NCBI GenBank assembly: GCA_963576565.1
Contig: OY755038.1
Location: 203,891,013 to 203,955,012, forward strand
DNA length: 64,000 bases
Origin: Aspidapion aeneum
Taxonomy: Eukaryota; Arthropoda; Insecta; Coleoptera; Brentidae
Direction of reading: 5' to 3'
In this document: piece by piece, positions 21,316 through 35,600 of the stretch
Layout: the number at the start of each line of letters is the position of its first letter
Position numbering within the stretch: the stretch's first letter is position 1
Translations under genes and position numbers: made by a program
The notes under the pieces: generated by a model
Databases searched by the model: none
The model's input: only the letters and a program-made list of their open reading frames with translations
Told to the model about the DNA's origin: nothing

Positions 21316-22230
21316 ATTTTCTTGTTTAAGCTATATGAAACGCCAGTAAAAAATTAAAAAGATTAAAAACACTTTTTTGGTTTGGTTATGTTTGTTTGTT
21401 GAAGTTTTACTGTAGGTTCGTTCGAACTGCACCGGTTTATTGCGTCAATCAAGGCCAACACAAGAATATTTCGGCGGACGCACTTCGCATACCGGGATTT
21501 AGTTGGCTTTTTTTTGGTTCAAATTCGGGTGAATTCCCTCTAGACCTACAATAATATTGCACAAAATTTATTTGCATATGGACAGCTCATAAACGCCAAT
21601 ATTTTTATACTCCACTACTGCCTGGCATTAATAAAGCCTAGTAGGGCCGTACCCAAGAAAAAATTTCGGAAGGGGGGGGGGGGAATAAGAAGTTTAAAAC
21701 AGAATTTTGGAAAATATGCGTTTTGTGTTGGGAACTGCATAAAATGTTAAAGTTTGTTTATATTTTGCATCCTGTCGCTTGTGTCTTTTTATCAATATTA
21801 ATGTTGATCCTGGATTAAAATACATAAACGAACCTGAAGTAGGTAATATTGGATCTATAGTACCTTCCCAAATAAAAGATATCGAAATTGAAAAAAAAGT
21901 AAATTTCGGTGAAAATACAAGCCAGTTTTTTTCACAAAAATTACCTTGTTTTTAAAAAAATCGCATTGTATCTTCCGATGATGATAGCAAATATTTTTGG
22001 ATTAGCATTGTTGTAGTTTTGCCTTTGTGTGAAATATGAGCCGGTCGCATATATTATTTCTCGGGCCGGTTTATAGTTCCCCATACACGCCAGCTAAACA
22101 GCCATACCTACATACATACACGCCAGCTAAACAGCCATACCTATACGCTTATCGTAAGTTTTGCTGTAGAAGTAAATCGTATGACAATCATGCGTGTCTA
22201 TGGAAAGCCTAAGACTAAGTTTTAAAGAAA
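21316..22230. other. SDE2 upstream region
   Basis: Presumed SDE2 promoter and 5' UTR side. A relative of the GTGCAATATTATTG element lies near 21540-21610, a poly-G run near 21668-21683, and a 24-bp direct repeat (ACACGCCAGCTAAACAGCC core) at about 22085-22145. No promoter motif can be assigned with confidence. Confidence 0.35.
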
Positions 22231-22550
22231 CAGTGAAACCTCCTATAAGCGGACACGATTTTGTCCGCTTATTGGAGATGTTCGCTTATGAGAGAGAACT
22301 GCGAAATTTTAATATATATTTATTAACAATTTCCACTGTTTGAGTTTTTTCGATATTAAATTTTTCAGCGATCTTTCGTGCTAATAGATGTTCGTTTTCC
22401 GAAACGTTAACAACTTCCATTTTTTCACGTAAACTAAGAAGTTTTTACCAGGCGCCATTTCAAAGAGATCTATTATTACTACCAAACTGAGCAATAAAAA
22501 TAAAACAGAGCAGTCCCGCCGAATAAAATATGTTGTAAATACGACAGAAG
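22231..22550 (-). mobile_element. Pogo/Tigger-like remnant A
   Basis: Begins CAGTGAAACCTCCTATAAGC on the plus strand and carries, on the minus strand, the start of a CENP-B/pogo-type transposase (MAPGKNFL...KWKLLTF). It lacks its other terminus and abuts remnant B. Confidence 0.7.
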
Positions 22551-22552
22551 TA

Positions 22553-23186
22553 CAGTGAAACCTCCCATAAGCGGACACTCATGGTTCCGTCGATTTTGTC
22601 CGCTTATTGGAGGTGTCCGCTTAAGAGAGATAACTGCGAAATTTTGATATATATTTATTAACAATTTCCGCTGCCTGAGATTTTCCGACATTAAAATTTT
22701 CGGCGATCTTTCGTGTTGGTAGATGTTCCTTCCATGAAACGTTATCAATTTCCATTTTTCCACATAAAATAAGAAGTTTTGTACAAGGCGCCATTTCAAA
22801 GAGATGTATTATTACCCAACTGAACAATAAACACAGCAGTCCCTCTGAATCAAATAATGTAAATACGACGATGTATTTCGTCTCCGCATTAAAACGGAAA
22901 GAGGTAATTCCCCGGTTGCAAAGTGGGTTATTGCTAACATACTCCAAATTATTTATGCCCATGTCGTTCAGCGATCCGTCCCGTTGTCAGAGGTTCGCGT
23001 CCGCTTAAAGGAGGTTTCAGAATTTTTAACCAAAAAAAATTGTCCGGATCCGGTTATTAGAGTGTCCGGTTATAGGAGAGAATTTTACATGTAAAGAAAT
23101 AGGGAAAAGCTTGGTTCCAACAAATTTGTCCGCCTAAAGGGAGTGTCCGCTTAATGGAGATGTCCGCAAGGAGAGAGTTTTCACTG
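22553..23186 (-). mobile_element. Pogo/Tigger-like internally deleted element B
   Basis: TIR CAGTGAAACCTCCCATAAGC on the left and TTTTCACTG on the right, both flanked by TA. The minus strand encodes only the N-terminal helix-turn-helix (RKIAENFNVGKSQAAEIVNK), so the catalytic domain is deleted. Repeated GTCCGCTTA boxes are subterminal. Confidence 0.8.
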
Positions 23187-23306
23187 TATATGGTAACACA
23201 AAAACATTACAATAGTTATTTCTTAATTTTTTTTTGATATTTAGTCAAAATTCAAGAAAACGGAAACTGGGCCATGTAAAACTCAAATATGTTGGTTTCT
23301 AAAAAA

Positions 23307-23312
23307 TTTATT
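23307..23312 (-). terminator. Possible Nox5 polyadenylation signal
   Basis: AATAAA on the minus strand, about 105 bp past the Nox5 stop codon. Position fits; unproven. Confidence 0.4.
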
Positions 23313-23415
23313 TACACCTTTTTAAGTACAAATATTTACAACAAAATTACAAAAATTACATGCCTAAAAATTATACAATAAAATTTTTGTTGTTATATAA
23401 AAACAACAAAAAATC

Positions 23416-23613
23416 TTAAAAGGTTTCTTTCCTAAAATTAAATCCATACTGATCACATTTGACCCTCAAAATTCTGCTCAATTGAGGAGGACCGCAATAG
23501 AAAACTGTCACTTTTCCACGTTTTTGATCAGAAATTTGTTTAAAAACTCGGTCCCAGTTTGGCCGGCCGGCGTTTGTTCTTGTTTTTAGACCAGTGATAA
23601 GGTCTCTTTTTTC
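23416..23613 (-). CDS. Nox5: Nox5 terminal exon with stop
   Basis: [19 protein letters not shown] and [16 protein letters not shown] at 23418-23416, with C-terminal phenylalanine. Confidence 0.95.
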   Translation of the reverse strand, partial: EKRDLITGLKTRTNAGRPNWDRVFKQISDQKRGKVTVFYCGPPQLSRILRVKCDQYGFNFRKETF

Positions 23614-26600
23614 CTAAAATAAAAATATAAAATACAAACACATATTACGTGTGTCCATATAATTTTTTTTTAATCGAAACTAGTGGTTTTTGAGAAAAAG
23701 TCTGACATTTCGTCGATTGTTATTTTAAAAGCCTGCTAGGAAAAGTTATGAGCTTTTACAGGGAGGTAAGGAAGAATTCGCCGCTGCCGATGATTCGCCG
23801 TGGGTTGATTCACCGTGGGCCAATTCGCCGTGTGCCCGCTCGCAGCGGGGACAATTCGCCGCAGTCCGATTCGCCGCGAGAATTTTTGTTTAATTTTGAT
23901 TTTAATCTAACTTCCCACAAAAATCACATCAACGTTAAATTAACGTGAACAAAAATAACAAAGTTTTTTTTTACTTGAAAACAACTTCTTACCATGTAAT
24001 ATTTATTTTGTTAAATATACATGCTTAAAGATAATTTAAAAACAAGGAGAAATCAAGTTATAAAAATGTACTTTTTGCTGAAGTTTCTGGTGCTGTGTAT
24101 ATAACGTATATACCAAATTCACACTTGAAAAGTCCTCCACAACATGTTCTAAGACGCCACTAGATTAAGACTTCTAAAACCTACTAACTTTCTACGTCTT
24201 TTTTGGTCACGTTTTTTTAATAACATTTTTCTTACTTAAAAGAGACGCGAAAGGAAGTTATAAAAGTTTACTAGTTTAAGACTACAACACTTTAAGACAG
24301 TTTTAAAGATGGCGCTCAAGGCAAGACAAAATATCTATATATATCTATCTATTTTTTTTAAAGCTAAACAAGATTTTTTAACAGTAAACATTTTCACAGA
24401 ATATTAATGTGTCTTTATCAGGTTAATAACAGATGCGTCGTGATCGTAAAGGATCAGGGAGCAGTTCCATAACAAGTTTTTGGAATTTAGAGCCCAAAGC
24501 ACTGCCTGATAGATTTCGTCAAAGTGAAAAATGCCGCCAATAGATGGCGCTGCTGCTAGTAAAATCTCAAAAATATTCGGTAGAAAAGCCATGCAAGTCG
24601 CGTTTTAAAATTCGTGTAGAAAAGGCGTGAATCTAATGTGATTTTAACGTTGATAAAAATCACTTGAAGCTAACGTAAAAAAATTTCAGATTTAATTTGA
24701 TAATGGCGTTATTACAACGCAGTTTTTAGCAACGTTATTTTTTATAACGTTAATGAATGACCTATTAAGCTTGTTTTCATATATGAACTAAACGTTTTTT
24801 TCTAGCAGCTTTTAATATCAACGTTTTCTTTCGCACGCCTTTTTTACGTGTTAAACACGTGATTGTGCTATGTGGGTTAACTTATTTTTTCTTAAGTCAT
24901 AGCTCGCCTGGCCTTTTGTTGGGAGATCCAAATCTGTGTTAAACTAAGCGTGGTCAACTTCTTGCAAACATGTCCTAACCGGTGTCCCCACAAAAAGAAA
25001 TAGTTTCTCGAAGAGAAAAAAGTGCTTTATAATTAAAAAAAAAAAACTAAAAATATATTTTTACCAAAAATTATTTTTGAAAATAAATCTTTTTTTTTTT
25101 AAATAGTGTTTTTAAAAACTAATTTACAAAAAAAAATCCAAAAAATGTTTTTTCAATTTTTGAAATAATCCTTTTTTAAAAAGTTTTTCCAAAATCTAAT
25201 AATTCATACCTACAAACAAACTAAAAAAATTAATTTTAGTAAAAATTGTATTTTTTAAAAAATATGTTTACTACACGAAATTAGCAAGATTGCAATTTTA
25301 AACCTCGTCGGCGGCGAATTGTGGTATCCCCATACTGGGAGAGCCAAAAAAAAAGATATGACAATAACTTATATTTGGTTACTAACTTTGCTTCTGTGGG
25401 ATATTCTAAATGTTAAGCATTCGATCCTTATACCTGACTATAACAGTTTTCAAGATATTATAGGCATTTTAAAAAAATACGTTTTACTTTACGCTGAATT
25501 TTCGAAGCCTACACGGTACAAAAAATTGTATTAGATCAGACTCGGTTAACCGCAAAACACTCTGGTTGTTGTCACTTTGTAGGGATTATATCTTCTATTT
25601 CTCTGTTACTATTATTTCTCTATAACGACTATTACTTGTGATTTTCGACTGTGATAATATTGTTATTGTTACCTATGTTAGAATTAAGATTTTTGACAAA
25701 AACTAGCATCCCGACAAGTCACTTGGGACTTAGGGATGATAGTCAAATGTATTGTAAATTATTTAAGCATTTGAAATAAATGAACTTGAACTTGAACTTG
25801 AAAAAGCAAATTACTGTGAAATAAAATAATTTGTGCTTTCCTATTCACCAAGAAAATATGTTCTTGATATTATAACACAAAAAATGTCTTGCCTCTTTAT
25901 TTTAATGTGAAACACAAATTGTTTGATTATAAATAGGAACTGAAATAATCTAAGGCACCGTTTTCTCTGGAAGCAAAATATTACTTATATGAAAACGGTT
26001 TGCTTTGTTACAAAATGGAATACTGAAACAAAACATTTAAAGAAGAAAAATAAAGTCTCATTTCAAGATTAAACGCTGTGAACTAAAAATAAATAGTTTA
26101 ATTCAAAACAAATTGTTTTAAGATAAAACAATTTATTCAAGAAAAGAACATATTTTCATTGTAGAGAAAATTTTTTGCCGTGTAAACTGGATTCGATCTC
26201 GCTCGGAAAGATAAGCGGGCATTGTGAATATTGTTTTTTAAGTCGAAGTTGACATTTAAAATTATTGTCAAAAATTGATAAAGGGCACTAAGAAAACTTA
26301 TTTCCATATAAAGACTGTTTATAATAAAATGTATAGGTAATATCTCGAAAACGCCTGAAACTAACTAGGAACAATTTTTAATAGCATGCGTGCTGGCCGT
26401 TGAACACCTTTCACACATTCGCCATAAAAGTACCTAAAGGAGAGTTTACACATGCATGGATTTGCTGGCGCCAATAAAAACTGGCGCGCCAGTAAGTTAA
26501 ATTTGCAAGTGTAAACACCGACTTGCACACAAGTTATTTTTTTGCATGCATGTATCAAAAAAGTCTGCAGCTGACTGAATTTGCTGGCGCCAGTGGTGAC

Positions 26601-29600
26601 GCATGCGCGCAGAAAAGGAAAATTTTCATGTGTAAACAAGTGCTTGCACGTCGGCTCGCCAGTTTTAAGTTCATTATTTTACATTATTTTTTATTTTCAT
26701 TGTGTTTGAGCTTAAAAATTTTGTTTATTTTTGTTTTTATAGCTTAATATGGCTAAAAAAAGTGGTCAGCAGAACTGACCATACAGTTTCTTGAAGGCTA
26801 TGAATGTTTTCCTTGTTTATGGGATGTACACAGTAGTTCGTATAAAAACAAAGATAGTCGAGATAATGCTTCCCAAAAAATTAGTAAAATAATGACTATT
26901 GAACGCTCTGAAGTTGCAGAAGTAAAAGCAAAAATATGATCCATAAAAAAACACATATGCTTTGGAATTGACAAAAATTAAAAAAAGCCAACGTTCCGGA
27001 GCCGGTGCAAATGACGTATACACCCCAAAAGTACCATGGTTTAAAGTAGCAGACCGAATTTTAAAGAATGTTGTTTAAATAAGAAAAACTCTAGAAGAAT
27101 ATCAAAATGTTGCTTTGTCATTTGAAGATGGTTTTTATAGCTCGCAGGATCTTCTGCTGCAAGTTCTCCTAAAAGTTTTTCGGAAGCACCCAAAGTAGAT
27201 CGACTAGCAATCCATGCTTTAACCCATGCAGATACGGCCTTTTCGTTGTTCCTTTTCCTGAATCTCTTTTATTTTTTTTTTCAATAACAGTTTAGCGACT
27301 ATTTTGCAGGCTTTCGAGAGTTCAGCCGACATATCGCGTATCGTGTACACTTTAAAAATGAAACTGGCGTGCCAGTCTTTTTAATTTTTGCACAATAGTG
27401 TAAACCTTTACTGGCGTGCAAATAGAACTGGCGCGAACACTGGCGCCACTAAATTCATGCATGTGTAAACCCACTATATGTACTGGCAATAATTGTGCTC
27501 GCCAGCGTGGACCTTCGAACATTGACTAGTTCAATTTTCCAAGGCGTGTACGCAGTTTGTATTTGTATCACAGGCAGGAAACAAATAGGTTTAACCGGTC
27601 CTCGCAATATCCTTTTCAATTTGATTTTAATTAGAGACTTATTGGAATAAAACCTGACTTTATTCTACACTCGACTTTATTCTGACACATTTCCACAGAA
27701 AACTAACAGCTGACCTCTCAAAATTGACATATCAAAGCCAAATTTAATAACACAGTCGCTAACTTCCATTGAATAAATATCGAGACTAATAAATCCGGTT
27801 TTTAAATACACAAAGGCCGAATTTTGAAGCAGAGCAGCTGCTTTTTATATGTAAATATGTCACTATAGGGTCGATTTTAAAATTAGGTCAGGTTTTATTC
27901 CAATAAGTCCCTATTAAGTACCTATAAAAACCACTACGGTAACTCTTTGTTCACACGTTTCATGCAAATTAGGTTCTAGCCAGAGCATCCGCCTAAATCC
28001 GCCTATTTATTTAAGGCATAATTCGCATGCCTCGCTGCGAGACCAAGCGCACCCCTCGTTGGCGTTCATGCTCAATTGAAAATGCGCCTTGAGTCAAACA
28101 ATATTCGGCTAAATGCTCGTTTAAAGTTCCCACCCTGCTCGGATGGCTTCGCATGCCGCGGGTCCATGCGTATAGCTGTTAGCCACGCCCTTCGAGGCAC
28201 TTACACATACATGTGCGCGTGCGGCATACGAATCTTGCTTCAAATGAATACGCGCCTATAATCATGCGGCCCGAGCTCAGTTCTTATCCATCACATGTTA
28301 TATTCATATCTATCACTTGTTATTGCGAGTCAAGCTAGCTCGAGCACAGCTCTTATCCATCACATGTTATCAACGCGTCTTCATAACCAGCATGTGCTAT
28401 TGCGATATTTTAGTACATTGAATAATTTTCAAATACCTACTTAGATATCAAAAATGCAATTTTCACAATTTTTGTGTCTGTCTGTCATCACGCAAATATT
28501 GCCAAGCTGATTTTGATGAGGTGGTAAAAATAATACGAACCGAACCGAACCATTGTTCCGAACCGAACCGAACCAAACCAAACCCTAAACAGTGAATACA
28601 ACTCACGGTGGATAGAATAGACCGGTGTTCGGATCTTATATATATATATATATATATGTCGAATTTTTCACGTCACTGGTGTTCCAGCTGATTCTTGTAA
28701 ACAACAGTTAGATATCCTATCTAATAGCGGTTTTACAACAAGCCGACTAGTTGAGTTGCTGTTTTGTTGCTGTTATACAAAACCAGAAACTCAACTGTTT
28801 TTTAACGATAAAAATGTTCACACTCAACAGACAAAAATTAGTTGCTGTCGAGTTTTTGTTTTCTGTCGTTTTATGGCGGTTTTACACCAAACCGACTAGT
28901 TGCCGCGACTGGACATAAACACACAGCTCGCGAGCTCGCCGCAACACAAGTTGATAAACACAGCCGTTTACAGCAAGCCGACTGAGTTGCAATAAAAGCA
29001 GCAACTCTTTGATGTTTTCGACATCAGCTGGGAAACGAAAAACAAAACAGCAACTGTTGAGTTGCCGAAAAATCTTCAAAAAATCTTCAAAAAGTTGCGA
29101 TTTTGCTTTTTTTCAACTCGAGTTGCTGTTCTGTCGGTTTGGTGAAAATTCGCTATATGTTTTGTTTAAAAAACTCAGCTGAACCACCCAGTGACGTAAA
29201 AATGTATAAGATCCATAGACCGGTCTATTCTAGGGACCGTGAGACAACGTTCCGTCCAGCAAGGTCATTAGTGCGATATCTACAAATAGGGGTCCATACA
29301 ATAGCGTCGCTTACATGTAGACTCAAATCACAAAGTTTTAGAGCGTACGCTCCAATCGCGAGTGCCTAAACGCGTGTGTCAAGAGACGCAAATGATTAGA
29401 ACGCATGATGCGTCGAACTATTCGGGCTCGGCTGAAATTTTTTATCAGACGAGTTTGTCCCGCCCTACTAAAATTTGTAAAGTTTCAACAACAATTTTAA
29501 GCTTGCCTGAAAAACCAAACGCCACGCTAATCACGCGAGGAACAAGACACTTTTGGTGTTTACGCACGCACTAGATTTAACCGTCCAGTTTGAGAACGCG

Positions 29601-32600
29601 TAAAAAGGGAAAGGATTAACCCGTGTTGATTTTAGCAGCAACGATTTTGGCACGACTCATTCCAGTCCTCTCGCTAGAACTGGCGATTGGAGCGTACGCT
29701 CTAAAACTGCGTGACTTGAGTCTACGTGTGAATGGATAACTAAATGATAATGGAGCCCTTAAGGGCCAGAACTGTCTTTGGTAGATGCAACCATAATAAA
29801 TAAAATATTTTTTACTTTTTCATGTAGAAGATCCAAGGCCAACTGTAATCCAACTGCTTTCATGTCGGTCTTTTGCAACGCACTGGTAATATACATGTGC
29901 ATGTCTAAAAACCTAAAAAAAAATGTAGGCTATAGTGTAACACCACACGTAAAGCAACCGATAGTCAGCTTCTTTCATTTGTGGGAAATATCAGAAAGCG
30001 ATGAACCGAGCTATTAATTAGGTATTATAATTTAGTAGAAATCATATATGTAATATTCCAATACTCCTGTTACCTATTTACAAAATGGTTGGCGTTTGAT
30101 GCAAACATTCAGAAATAAAGGTACGAAAAAGGCACAGATACCAAATTTACATAGATAGAGTTTTTGTCAACTGTGCGCCGATGATTTGACGTAATGAATA
30201 CAAGAATAAAATAATATTCATGCGTAAAAGTATAACCAATCAGGACATTTTATCTTAAGGACCGCAAAGAGGATAGACTTATAACCATTGATATTGCTAT
30301 TTCAAATATGTGTGCATTCTGCATCGTAAGGTACCGTAGGTATTGCAATAATACGTACTATATGGAAATAATATGCATATGTCTTTGAAAGCAACCAATC
30401 AGGTCTTTTTTGCTTAAAGACCCCAAGGCCCTCATGTTTGCATCATGAATGGGCAGTTACCGTGGGTATTGGAATATTATGTATATGTGATGAATAGTGA
30501 TGAGAGTGTCGCAACAATGCCGAAACTGCCGGGAAGTATACGAGCTACTAATATCCCCTTAAAGAGGATTTGCCCAAAAACTTATTTTTTCTTTTGGTCT
30601 TTTGACCATATTTTGGAAATATTCCTTTTAATTTTTTTTATAACTCTGGGATTGATATATTTGCTCAGACTGATTACATATGTCTCTGTACCCATATTAT
30701 ATAATTTTATTTTTAGAAGTTGGAAAATGGGTTCACTTGTTCTTTAAATTACTTACCGTTCCATTGCTCCGCCTAGCTCGGCCTGTTCGATTTCCAGTTG
30801 TGAGAGGAGATTGACGAACCATTCGAATGTGCGTTGGTCTCTATTAATCCAAAAGAAGTCCACCTATAAATTTAAAAAAAAAATATGCCTTTAATTTGAA
30901 TGCACCATATTAAGCAAAATTGGTATTTATGGATAGTAAACTTCAAGCGACGAAATATTGAAATTTGGAACTCAGCAGTGATTTAAGAGAATTGATAGTT
31001 TAGAAGAGAAAATATAGGTTTATAGGTACACCTACCTAGAGACCCTGTATGTATGACATATTTTAAAGAAAGTAAAAAAATGTCATACATACAGGGTCTC
31101 TACACCTACCTTATGCCCGTTTCTGACGATGCTAATTTTGTATTTATTTTGATTGCTGCCATCATGTGTCGGGGTTTCAGACGACGCGATTTTGTACTTT
31201 TTTGGACGCGCGTTCCATTTAGAACATGTTCTATTTCAATCGCAGCGATTTTTTAGATAATAAAAAATTGCTTCGTCCAGAAACAGGCTTTACAAAGCTA
31301 ACTTATTAGGCTAAATCCACTATTTAGTGTTGATATAATAGTCGTTTTTATAAGCTAGATCATTTAAGCGAGATATAATCCATAACGATACAATAATTAC
31401 AGACATAAAATGCCGTTTTGCTGCAAAGGAGAATAATTTATCTTACATACAAATGGCTAAAATCCAATATAATAAAGTGGGTATTTTTGGAATCAAAAAG
31501 AAAAAATATATTTAAAGTAAAATAATTAACCTAAATTATATAACGTTCAAGGGGGGAGGGGGGTGATTGGCCGTGCTTAACAGTCATTGTTTTTTTAATG
31601 TGATTTTTCTTGAAAATGCGTTACCAGGCCTCCCCTGGGGGTAAAAATTCCAGAATTTTTGCGTTATGTATTTTAAGGACGTCCCCCAAGCCCCTGTGTG
31701 ACGTCATAAATCCAAGATTACAATTTTTTCATGTTTTTTCACAAATTTTGCTTTTAACTTTTGCCACATCAACTTTACAAAAAAATTGTATGAGCTATGA
31801 TTTGTTTGCAATAGAACCAAAATTTAATTTTCGTTTTATTTTTTATCTCAAGAACTAAAAAAGATATTGGTATTTTTTTAAATAAAAAATATATAAAAAT
31901 TTAAAATTATTTAAGACTACTCTTGATCGATTGGTGATGGATCACTCAATGTTGAACATTTTTAAAACTGGCCTAGTGTTTGAGTAATGGAGTAAAATCC
32001 AAAATGGAGGCATTTTTTGACATATTAAAACTATTTATATATTATTTTAATTGCTGTACAAGGAAAAGATTTAAACAAAGGAAAATGCCGTCATTTTGGA
32101 TTTATGCCGTCATATTTGAGACAGACACGGCGGCATAACATTGAGTGATCCAGCACGAATCGATCGAGGGTAGTCTAAAACTATCTTGCTCAATTTAAAA
32201 TTTTTATAATCTTTTTACTGTTTAAAAGTGAACAAGTTTCCCAACTTGTTTTTATTTTTGTAAATAATTATATTCTCTAATTTTCACTTAAAATTAGAGA
32301 AGCTATCTCTCTTAGTTTTTAAATATTTTTTGGTTACATTTTCTACGCTTACAAGCGTTTTTAGAATATTATTTTGATTTACTTTACGCTATATCTTTCC
32401 ATATTTTAAATGTAAACTTCGCGCGCTTCTTCCAGCAATGAAGGATTTGAGATAAGCGGCTAAATTCGGCCTAGCAGACGAAAACGCCGATTGTCTGAGA
32501 GAACAACTCAACCACGCGCCTCGTGCAAGTAAAGTCACCGCACCGCTATTATTTTATATTAAAATTGTGGAAACTATTAATTTTACGCTTTAGTTTATTA

Positions 32601-35600
32601 GATATTAGTGTTTGGAACATTTTGAACTATAGAACAATGGAGAGTCTGGTACTTCGCGTATAATCGGGCTGGCCAGCCAAGTAGCTACAAAAGACATCTA
32701 AGGGTAAGTCGTTTCTTGATAATTTTTCATTGCTACGCTATTTTTTAGTATTTAAGTTTTTAGGCTCTTTTTTCCCTGTCGGAGCCCTGTGGAAAGATAC
32801 AGTCCCTCTTAACTCCCACACGTTTTTCTCGAGCTATCTCGAGTGGTCCTTCGGTATATTTTATTTTCTACAGAAGGCCTGACCTCACCATTTGGTCCTT
32901 CGAGCCGGATAACAGGACCCCGGGAAAAATTAAAGTCTAAATCGCATTTTTTTAAAAATAAAATTTTTAATAAATACGCATGACCTTGATCTGTTTGCTG
33001 TGCTAGCAGTAAAAATAACAAGTAAAAAAGTACCGAACGCGCATTGTTTTCGCGCATTTCCTACCTCTTTTTGGCTTGGCGTCACCTGCACGTAGGAAAA
33101 GTTTCCACCACATCGCTGTAAAAGATCTTAGAGAGGTAAATGAGACTTGTTTACATTGTTTATCGCCTATTTTCTTTTCTTTTTAAACGCTTTTAATTTT
33201 TAAATATTAAAAATTTCGGAAACTAATCGTTCACCTGTTTTAACGGAGTTTTTTAAAAACATTACAATGAGTACGCAACTTAAGAAGTTAGAAGCACTCC
33301 GTAATGTGCAACATAATCGCATTAATACTCTTCATAACTTAGCTAATGCTTGCCTAACGGATGATACAAAAAAACCGTGTTTACAGGTTCGACTTATCGA
33401 CCTTGATGAAATGAAAGAATCATTTTTTATTTATCAAAATCAAATAATAGAGGCTTATTCGGCAAGTCCGGAGAGACTGGAAGAAGAAAATGAACGCCTT
33501 ACTGAGTTTGACGACAGCTTCTATGATATTAAAAGAATTCAAAAACAACTATTTGAGGCGAAAATTGAAGCTCCTCAACCTCAAAACTTAACGCAAATTT
33601 CAAATTCTTCTGATCCAGACCGCTTTATGGCGTCTTTAATGCCAAGACTGCGCATTGTCGAATTTCATGGCGACATCACTAAGTTTCCAACCTTTCTAGA
33701 TATGTACAATAGTTCTGTACACAATAATCCTAGTATTCCTACAAACGCTAAATTTAATTTGTTACTGTCCTACCTCAAAGGACCGCCTTTAAACGTAGTT
33801 AAACATTTACAAATAACCGACGCTAATTATATAATCGCTTACAATACGCTTCTAAAACGCTATCATAACCCCCGCTTATCGGCTCAAACTTATTGGCGCT
33901 CCGTGTATAATTTTCCCGCTCTCAAAGACGACAATCCAGAAACGCTGCGCACGCTGCTTGATGTTTTTTCAGAAAACATTGAGGCTTTAAAAACTCTAAA
34001 TTACGACACTGATCAATGGTGTTTTCCGCTCGCCAACATTTTACTAGATAAATTGCCTGAGGTACTACTTTCACGCTTTGAACTAGCTAATTCTAGGTCT
34101 AATGAAATGCCCAAATATCAAGAAATTTATAATTTCCTTGAAAGTCAATGTAATTCGCTTTATTCGCTACAATCTAAAAATAGATTTAAAAATAATAAAC
34201 AGTTTTATAAAAATAACGCCTCGCCTTATTATACAAAAACGCTACTTGGTACGGAAAATACTCATTCTAAAGATAGATGCGCTTTTTGTGATTCTAACAC
34301 ACATTCAATATATTTATGTAACGCATTTAAAGGTAAATCTCCCTACGAACGCTATTCTTACGCTAAAAATAAAAAACTATGTTTAAATTGTTTAAGCTCA
34401 ATACATTTAACAAATTCTTGTCAAAGTCTACGCTCATGTCGCTATTGCCCTGGTAATCAAAGACACCACTCATTAATTCATTTTGAGCGAAATTATAATT
34501 ACGCTAATTCTCAAAATCAAAATAGATCACATTTTGATGCTAACGTGAATCCCAACGCATCTCCAAGTAGTTCACCACGTGGTTACTTCGCCAGCCAGCA
34601 AAGTTTTAGATCCCCGGCTACTGGGTGTCCGCTTCAAAATTACTCTACTCAAAATAATAACAATTTTACTTCGACGTCTTCTAATTCACAAGTACCAATC
34701 GCAACTCCTTCGGGTTCTAACCCCACGCATTGTGGTTTTATTTCTGCGCAATCGCAAGTTTTATTGTCAACTATCCTAGTAAAAATTCAAGATGTCCGCG
34801 GTAACTTTCAAACAGTTAGAGCGGTGTTAGACAGCGGTTCGCAAAACACTTTCTGTTCTCAAAAATTAGCGCAACAATTGGGCCTTCCAAGACAACCCTT
34901 ATGTTCAAATATACAGGGGGTTGGAGGCAACTCTCTTACTTCTGATCTAGGATCGATTTTTATTAAAATTTGTAATTTTCAAAAACCAGATATTTTTGTG
35001 TCTACGCAAGCGATTATTTTGCAAAAGGTTTGTACTGATTTACCGTCAGTAAAAATAAATACAGAAAATTGGCATTTTATAAAAAATTTACCCTTAGCAG
35101 ATCCCACTTTTTACAACCCTTCGCCTATAAATTTACTAATTGGTATGGATCTATTCCCACTAATTATACAGGGTGAAAAAATCGCTAGCGATGATCCAAA
35201 TCATCCCTTTGCTATGGGAACTATTTTCGGCTATATTTTGATGGGACAAATAAATCAACCCTTAATTTCTACCCCGCCAATTAATGCTCTTTTTTGTCAA
35301 ATTGAAAATGACTCGCTTTCGCAATTAATTTCAAAATTTTGGGAAACCGACTGCGTCCCCCAAAAAACTCATTTGAAACCAGAGGATGAAATTTGTGAAA
35401 ATTATTTTAAACAGAGCGTGTCGCGTAATCAAGACGGCCGGTACACAGTATCCCTTCCCTTTCGCACATTTGACAATCCACCACAGTTTCCCGGAATAAA
35501 ACAAGTCGCGCTAAATCGTTTCTTATCTTTAGAAAAAAAACTACTTCGCGATAAAAACTTGTATTGTGAATATTCTAAATTTATGAATGAATATTTGGAA

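Noticed and set aside
21664..21683. Poly-G run as a G-quadruplex regulator of SDE2
   Set aside because: It is a single homopolymer run, prone to assembly length error; no evidence of function.
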